From CAYNRG01 sp047974855 (lineage in GTDB: Bacteria; Bacillota_I; Bacilli_A; Erysipelotrichales; Erysipelotrichaceae): a DNA stretch of 63,967 bases. Below, piece by piece: positions 60,272-63,967 of this stretch. Each line of letters begins with the position of its first letter. The stretch's first letter is position 1. A program made the translations under genes and the position numbers. The stretch is from the NCBI GenBank assembly GCA_047974855.1, contig JBKECT010000013.1, forward strand, positions 1-63,967, given 5' to 3'. The notes beneath the pieces were generated by a model, which saw nothing but the letters and a program-made list of their open reading frames with translations, had not been told where the DNA came from and did no database searches.

Positions 60272-61867
60272 TAATAGCACAGTTTTGTTTTTTTTATAAA
60301 GTCAAGTGCATTTAAATATTCATTTTCATATTTAAATTTTATATTTATGTTACCTTTGTCTGAAATTTTAATCTCATTAATTAATTCATCTACAGTAATT
60401 TTATTTAAAGATTCTAACCCATTATTAGATATGAATTTTTCAGTCCATTTATTATCTTGATTGATGTAAGTATCTTCAAATATGTTTTTTTTAAGTTCTT
60501 GCATAAGTTGTTCATTTTGTATGATTTCAGTATCATATATCTTAATATAATCATTGTATTCTGCTTTTGAAATATACATATTTGTTAAATCATCCATCAG
60601 TGATTCTTTTAATTGTTTTTTTTTTATAAATTATTGCTTCTATTTCAGCAATTTTATTTTTTGCTAATTCTAAATCATAATCTATATCGCTATTTACTTT
60701 ATATAATTCATTTATTTGTTTATCTATATCGATTATTAATTTAATATGTTTGTTTATAATAGTTAAAACTATATCAATTAAGTTATGCCTATTAATATTA
60801 TGTTTACTACACATTTTCTTCCTTAAGAATGAAGAGCAATAATAGTATTCTTTATTTTTACTTTTAATAATTGTTAAATTACTTCCGCAATCAGAACATT
60901 TTAAATATCCTGAAAAAACATCATAATTTTTATTTTTTCTAATTCTAATATCGTTATTGTGGAGCATATTTTGTACTTTATTAAAATCTTTTAGATTAAT
61001 TATTGCTTTATGATTATTTTCAATTGAAATCCATTCATCTTCGCTGACATGCAATATTTTTGAACTACGATAACTAACTTTTTTTCTTTTGTTTTGAATT
61101 AGTATGCCTGTATAAGCTTTGTTTTTTAAAATCGCATCTAATTTACCTCTTGTCCATATTTTCATGGATTCATTAATTTTATAATTATATAAATCTTTTT
61201 TTATTTTATATAATGCAGGTGGTGCTATTCCTAACTTATTCAAATTATCAATGATTTGAACTTTACTTTTTCCAGATAACACCATATTAAAAATTTTCTT
61301 TACTACTAATGCCGCTTCTTTATCTACTATGAATTTATATTTATTGTTTGGGTCTTTTAAGTAACCATAGGGAGCAGTTGAACCAATAAACTCTCCTTTC
61401 TCTCGTTTTATATTTAAAACACTTCTAACTTTGTTAGAAACATCTTTAGCATATTGGTCATTCATTAAATTCTTAACTGGTACTATAATTGATTCCATAG
61501 ATTTTGGGTTTTTGTAACTATCAATATTATCATTGATTGCTATAAATCTTATATTATATAATGGGAATATATTATCAAAATAATGACCAGTTTCAATATA
61601 ATTTCTACCAAACCTTGATAAATCTTTAACAATTATAGTGTTAATTTTTCCTGATTTAATATCTTCTATCATTTTTTGAAAATTTGGTCTATTAAAATTT
61701 GTTCCACTATAGCCATCATCTACATAAAAATTACATTTAGAACTGTCTATTTCATTATTAATATAATAACTTATTAAATCTTTTTGGTTAGTAATACTAT
61801 TTGATTCTTCTTTATCTCCATCATCATTTGATAATCTTAAATATGCTGCAATTTTCCATTTTGACAT
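60268..61867 (-). pseudogene. Large serine recombinase B, split by a frameshift at an A10 run
   Basis: Reading frame one (61867-60590, 425 residues) has the resolvase domain (MSKWKIAAYLRLSNDD with the catalytic Ser in RLS, YVDDGYSGTNF, IVKDLSRFGRN, FIAINDNIDSYKNP), the recombinase domain and the zinc ribbon (C324, C327, C344, C353). It then stops after YKKKTIKRITDG. The coiled-coil tail continues in another frame (60597-60268, 109 residues, with INIKFKYENEYLNAL). The switch lies at ten A on the coding strand (60616-60625); with nine A the protein would read through to 532 residues. AAAGGAG precedes ATG 61867, which is 31 bases inside recombinase A. Confidence 0.85.
60616..60625 (-). other. 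A10 homopolymer at the recombinase B frame change
   Basis: Ten consecutive T on the + strand (A on the coding strand), exactly where the frame of recombinase B breaks. Runs of nine or more A allow polymerase slippage; they are also mutation and sequencing-error hot spots. Confidence 0.8.
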
Positions 61868-63540
61868 TGTTCATTTTCTCCTTTACTTTCTATAAATTTT
61901 AAAGCTTGCTCAAATTCATCTTGATATTTAAAACTTATTGTAACTTTATTGTCGTGAGAAACTAATATTTTCTCAACTAATTCATCTATAATTTCTTTTG
62001 TAAGTATTCTTACTTTTTTATTACGTTTAAAATGTTCAATCCAATAATCATTTCTTTTTTGATTTTTAATATTTTGTAAATAAACAGTTTCTAAAGAACT
62101 TATTTCATTATTAATGATTTCAACTTGTTTATCATATTCAGATGAATAATTAGTAAACTCTTCTTTTGTGATTTTTTCAAACTTCCAGTCTTCATAAGAA
62201 ACACGTTTTAGTTTCTTATATTTTTCTATATCATTTATTAATTTATTTATTCTGTTGTTATAATTTGTTTCAATATCCTTAATAGAACTATCTAATTCTA
62301 ATTTTTTTAAAGCTTTTTCTAAATTCATAACTAATTTTATTTGTAATGTTACCGCTTCTTTAACAGCATTATCTAGATCACTTATTTTAATCTTATGTGT
62401 TGTGCAATTTTTATTACGCTATGTACCACCCATACAATAATAATTTAATCTAGGTGTTTTTTTTCTGTAATCCTCCGCTTTAATCATACGACTTCCACAA
62501 TTACCACATTTTAATTTTCCAATATATATTGATTGATTATCTTCTTTTTTCTCAGTTGATGAACCCTTTGTGCGTTCTTTACATAGTTTTTGAGCTTCGT
62601 TAAAATCATCTTCACTAATAATTGGCTCATGTGTATTTTTTACTATAATCCATTCATCTTTTGGTTTATATACTGTTTTTTTTATTTTATAACTTAAGTT
62701 GCCAGTTTTTCCAAAAACTAAATTCCCAATATATATTTCACTAGTTAAAATCCTAGCTACTGTTGTAGTACCCCATCTATAAAATGATTCTATGTTTGTA
62801 TCATCTAAACATATATTTTTATTTTTTCTTCTTTGCATTTCTTTACGACATAAAATATTATTTTGGTTAAGATATTGGCAAATTTTAATTCTACCTTCTC
62901 CTTCTAGAGTTCTTTTATATATTAACTTAACTATTTTAGCTTCTTCCTCATCGATCATTAATTGATGCTTATTTTGAGGATTTTTAGTATAACCATATGG
63001 TGTTGTACCACTAACAAATTTTCCAGATTTAGCCATAGAATTGTATGCACTTTTTACTTTATTAGAAATATCTCTTGCATATTCATCGTTCATTAGGTTT
63101 TTAAATGGAACAACAATATTGTTTATTGATGTTGGGTCTTTAAAACTGTCGATATTATCATTAATTGCTATAAATCTTACATTATATAAAGGTAATATAT
63201 CTTCAATATATCTACCAACTCCAACATAATTTCTACCAAATCTTGATAAATCTTTAACAATTATAGTATTAATTTTTCCAGAAGCAATATCACAAATCAT
63301 ACTTTTAAAACCTGGTCTATCAAAATTTGTACCGCTGTAACCATCATCAATATAATATTCAACGATACAAGCACTTTCTTCATCTTTTAAATGATATTCA
63401 ATTATAGTACGTTGATTGCTTATACTATTGGATTCATTTTTATCTCCATCATCGCTAGATAATCTACAATATACACCTATTTTCCAATCAATATTGTTTC
63501 TAATGTTATATTGGTTTGTTTTTGACTTTCTTCCTGCCAT
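61837..63540 (-). pseudogene. Large serine recombinase A, interrupted by one in-frame TAG
   Basis: A 567-codon frame broken only by TAG at 62419-62421 (codon 374). Part one (373 residues) holds the resolvase domain (IGVYCRLSSDDGDKNESNS with catalytic Ser, YIDDGYSGTNFDRPGF, IVKDLSRFGRNYVG), the recombinase domain, and three of four zinc ligands (C345, C348, C369). After the TAG the same frame continues RNKNCTTHKIKISDLDNAV, giving the fourth Cys, then a long coiled coil and the beta tail (VTISFKYQDEFEQAL). An ATG at 62328 could start a free tail fragment of 163 residues. AAGGAAGGG precedes ATG 63540. Close paralogue of recombinase B. Confidence 0.85.
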
Positions 63541-63591
63541 TTATAATCCCTTCCTTTCACGTTGAATTTTAGGTAAAATCCTAATACAAAA

Positions 63592-63623
63592 CAAAGGTGC
63601 AAACTAACTAATTTGCACCTTTG
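63592..63623 (-). terminator. Hairpin between the small TnpW-like gene and recombinase A
   Basis: CAAAGGTGCAAA (63592-63603) pairs perfectly with TTTGCACCTTTG (63612-63623), loop of eight; on the minus strand TTTTGTATTAG follows. It starts six bases after the small gene's stop, so it is a terminator or partial attenuator limiting recombinase expression. Confidence 0.65.
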
Positions 63624-63629
63624 ACAAAA

Positions 63630-63905
63630 CTACTTATATAAGCTTTTAATTACATTATTTATGCAATCTTCAGCTCGATTACTATTGTTTGAAAACTCTA
63701 TTTTTACTACTACATTATTAACTTTAAATAAATATGGATTATCAATACTATTTATAAAATCAACAATCCTTTCATTACTATCTTTTTTCTTACTTATTTT
63801 AATATTTGAAATATCTTCTAGTGTGTTAATATCTACATCATCAATAGAAATGTTTTTTGTTACTTCTAATTTATTTTTTAAATTAATCAATAATTCTTCT
63901 TGCAT
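63630..63905 (-). CDS. Small TnpW-like protein upstream of the serine recombinases
   Basis: 91 residues from ATG 63905 (AAGGAAGGAATAATT upstream; the in-frame ATG at 63926 overlaps this site and is rejected). An acidic/polar N-terminal half (MQEELLINLKNKLEVTKNIS) is followed by a C-terminal motif NPYLFKVNNVVVKIEFSNNS, then a short helix ending IKSLYK. The motif resembles the small TnpW-like proteins often encoded next to large serine recombinases in Firmicutes elements; their role is not established. The assignment rests on that motif and position only. Confidence 0.5.
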   Translation of the reverse strand: MQEELLINLKNKLEVTKNISIDDVDINTLEDISNIKISKKKDSNERIVDFINSIDNPYLFKVNNVVVKIEFSNNSNRAEDCINNVIKSLYK

Positions 63906-63950
63906 AATTATTCCTTCCTTTAGCATTTGATGTTAATTTATCTTTCTTGC

Positions 63951-63956
63951 ATTATA
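63951..63956 (-). promoter_or_regulatory. Possible -10 element for the small TnpW-like gene
   Basis: Minus-strand TATAAT at 63951-63956, about 46 bases before ATG 63905. The -35 would lie outside the window. The same bases also read as the end of an open frame (63967 to a TAA at 63938-63940), so a truncated upstream gene cannot be excluded. Confidence 0.3.
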
Positions 63957-63967
63957 TTTTCTTTCAT

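Larger units (their letters stand above)
60240..63967 (-). mobile_element. End of an integrative element with tandem large serine recombinases (partial)
   Basis: From just upstream of rbgA to the window end, base composition becomes markedly more A+T rich. The only genes are two tandem large serine recombinases and a small TnpW-like protein, all on the minus strand with their 3' ends towards rbgA. Recombinase genes commonly sit at one end of integrative/conjugative elements and prophages, so the boundary is probably within 60218-60271. The rest lies beyond the window. Both recombinases carry a disabling change. Confidence 0.7.

Noticed and set aside
63938..63967. Possible 3' end of another gene at the window edge
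   Set aside because: Only ten codons are visible and the same bases form a good -10 element; not enough to call a gene.

Overview
The window is a low-G+C Firmicutes chromosome segment, broadly Bacilli/Erysipelotrichia-like. Evidence: A+T-rich codons, strong AGGAGG-type ribosome binding sites, CIRCE/HrcA control of chaperones, DnaB/DnaI primosome proteins, RNase J and RqcH. Gene blocks follow the Bacillus order (rbgA-rnhB-dprA-topA-trmFO-xerC; rpsB-tsf-pyrH-frr-uppS-cdsA-dxr-rseP; polA-mutM-coaE-dnaB-dnaI; ftsW-rsmD-coaD). TGA is used as a stop and Trp is TGG, so the mycoplasma code does not apply. Cell-wall genes show a walled cell. I cannot name the genus.

Layout. 1-8953: rpsD, gmk, rqcH, a membrane-anchored glucosaminidase with rluB and ogt, then nadE. 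9025-16287: heat-shock cluster hrcA-grpE-dnaK-dnaJ-clpB with CIRCE operators before hrcA and before clpB. 16310-18551: ftsW-rsmD-coaD. 18657-21098 (+ strand): def-rnjA. 21152-29700: pyk/pfkA, dnaI/dnaB/coaE/mutM/polA. 29779-34905: an orphan TroA/ZnuA-fold lipoprotein, an AI-2E-type exporter, radC and tex. 35044-45311: a surface island with a nine-module PASTA-like protein (+ strand), an ABC ATPase with a permease carrying a very large extracellular coiled coil, a secreted glucosaminidase and an anchored protein of unknown function. 45381-60217: popT(DUF368)-rseP-dxr-cdsA-uppS, frr-pyrH, tsf-rpsB, xerC-trmFO-topA, dprA, rnhB and rbgA. 60240-63967: the end of an integrative element, with two tandem large serine recombinase genes, each carrying one lesion, and a small TnpW-like protein.

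How the genes work together. Most of the window is housekeeping: translation, replication/repair, CoA and NAD synthesis, glycolysis, protein quality control, and lipid-carrier and phospholipid supply for the wall. The most distinctive parts are the 35-45 kb cell-surface island (PASTA array, coiled-coil ABC permease, glucosaminidase) and the doubly interrupted recombinase pair. Twelve promoters share an extended -10 (TGn before the hexamer), and those setting coding starts mostly leave very short leaders.

No rRNA, tRNA, CRISPR array or complete insertion sequence was seen. No gene-free stretch exceeds 300 bases; the longest, about 165 bases, is the rpsB leader plus the xerC terminator.
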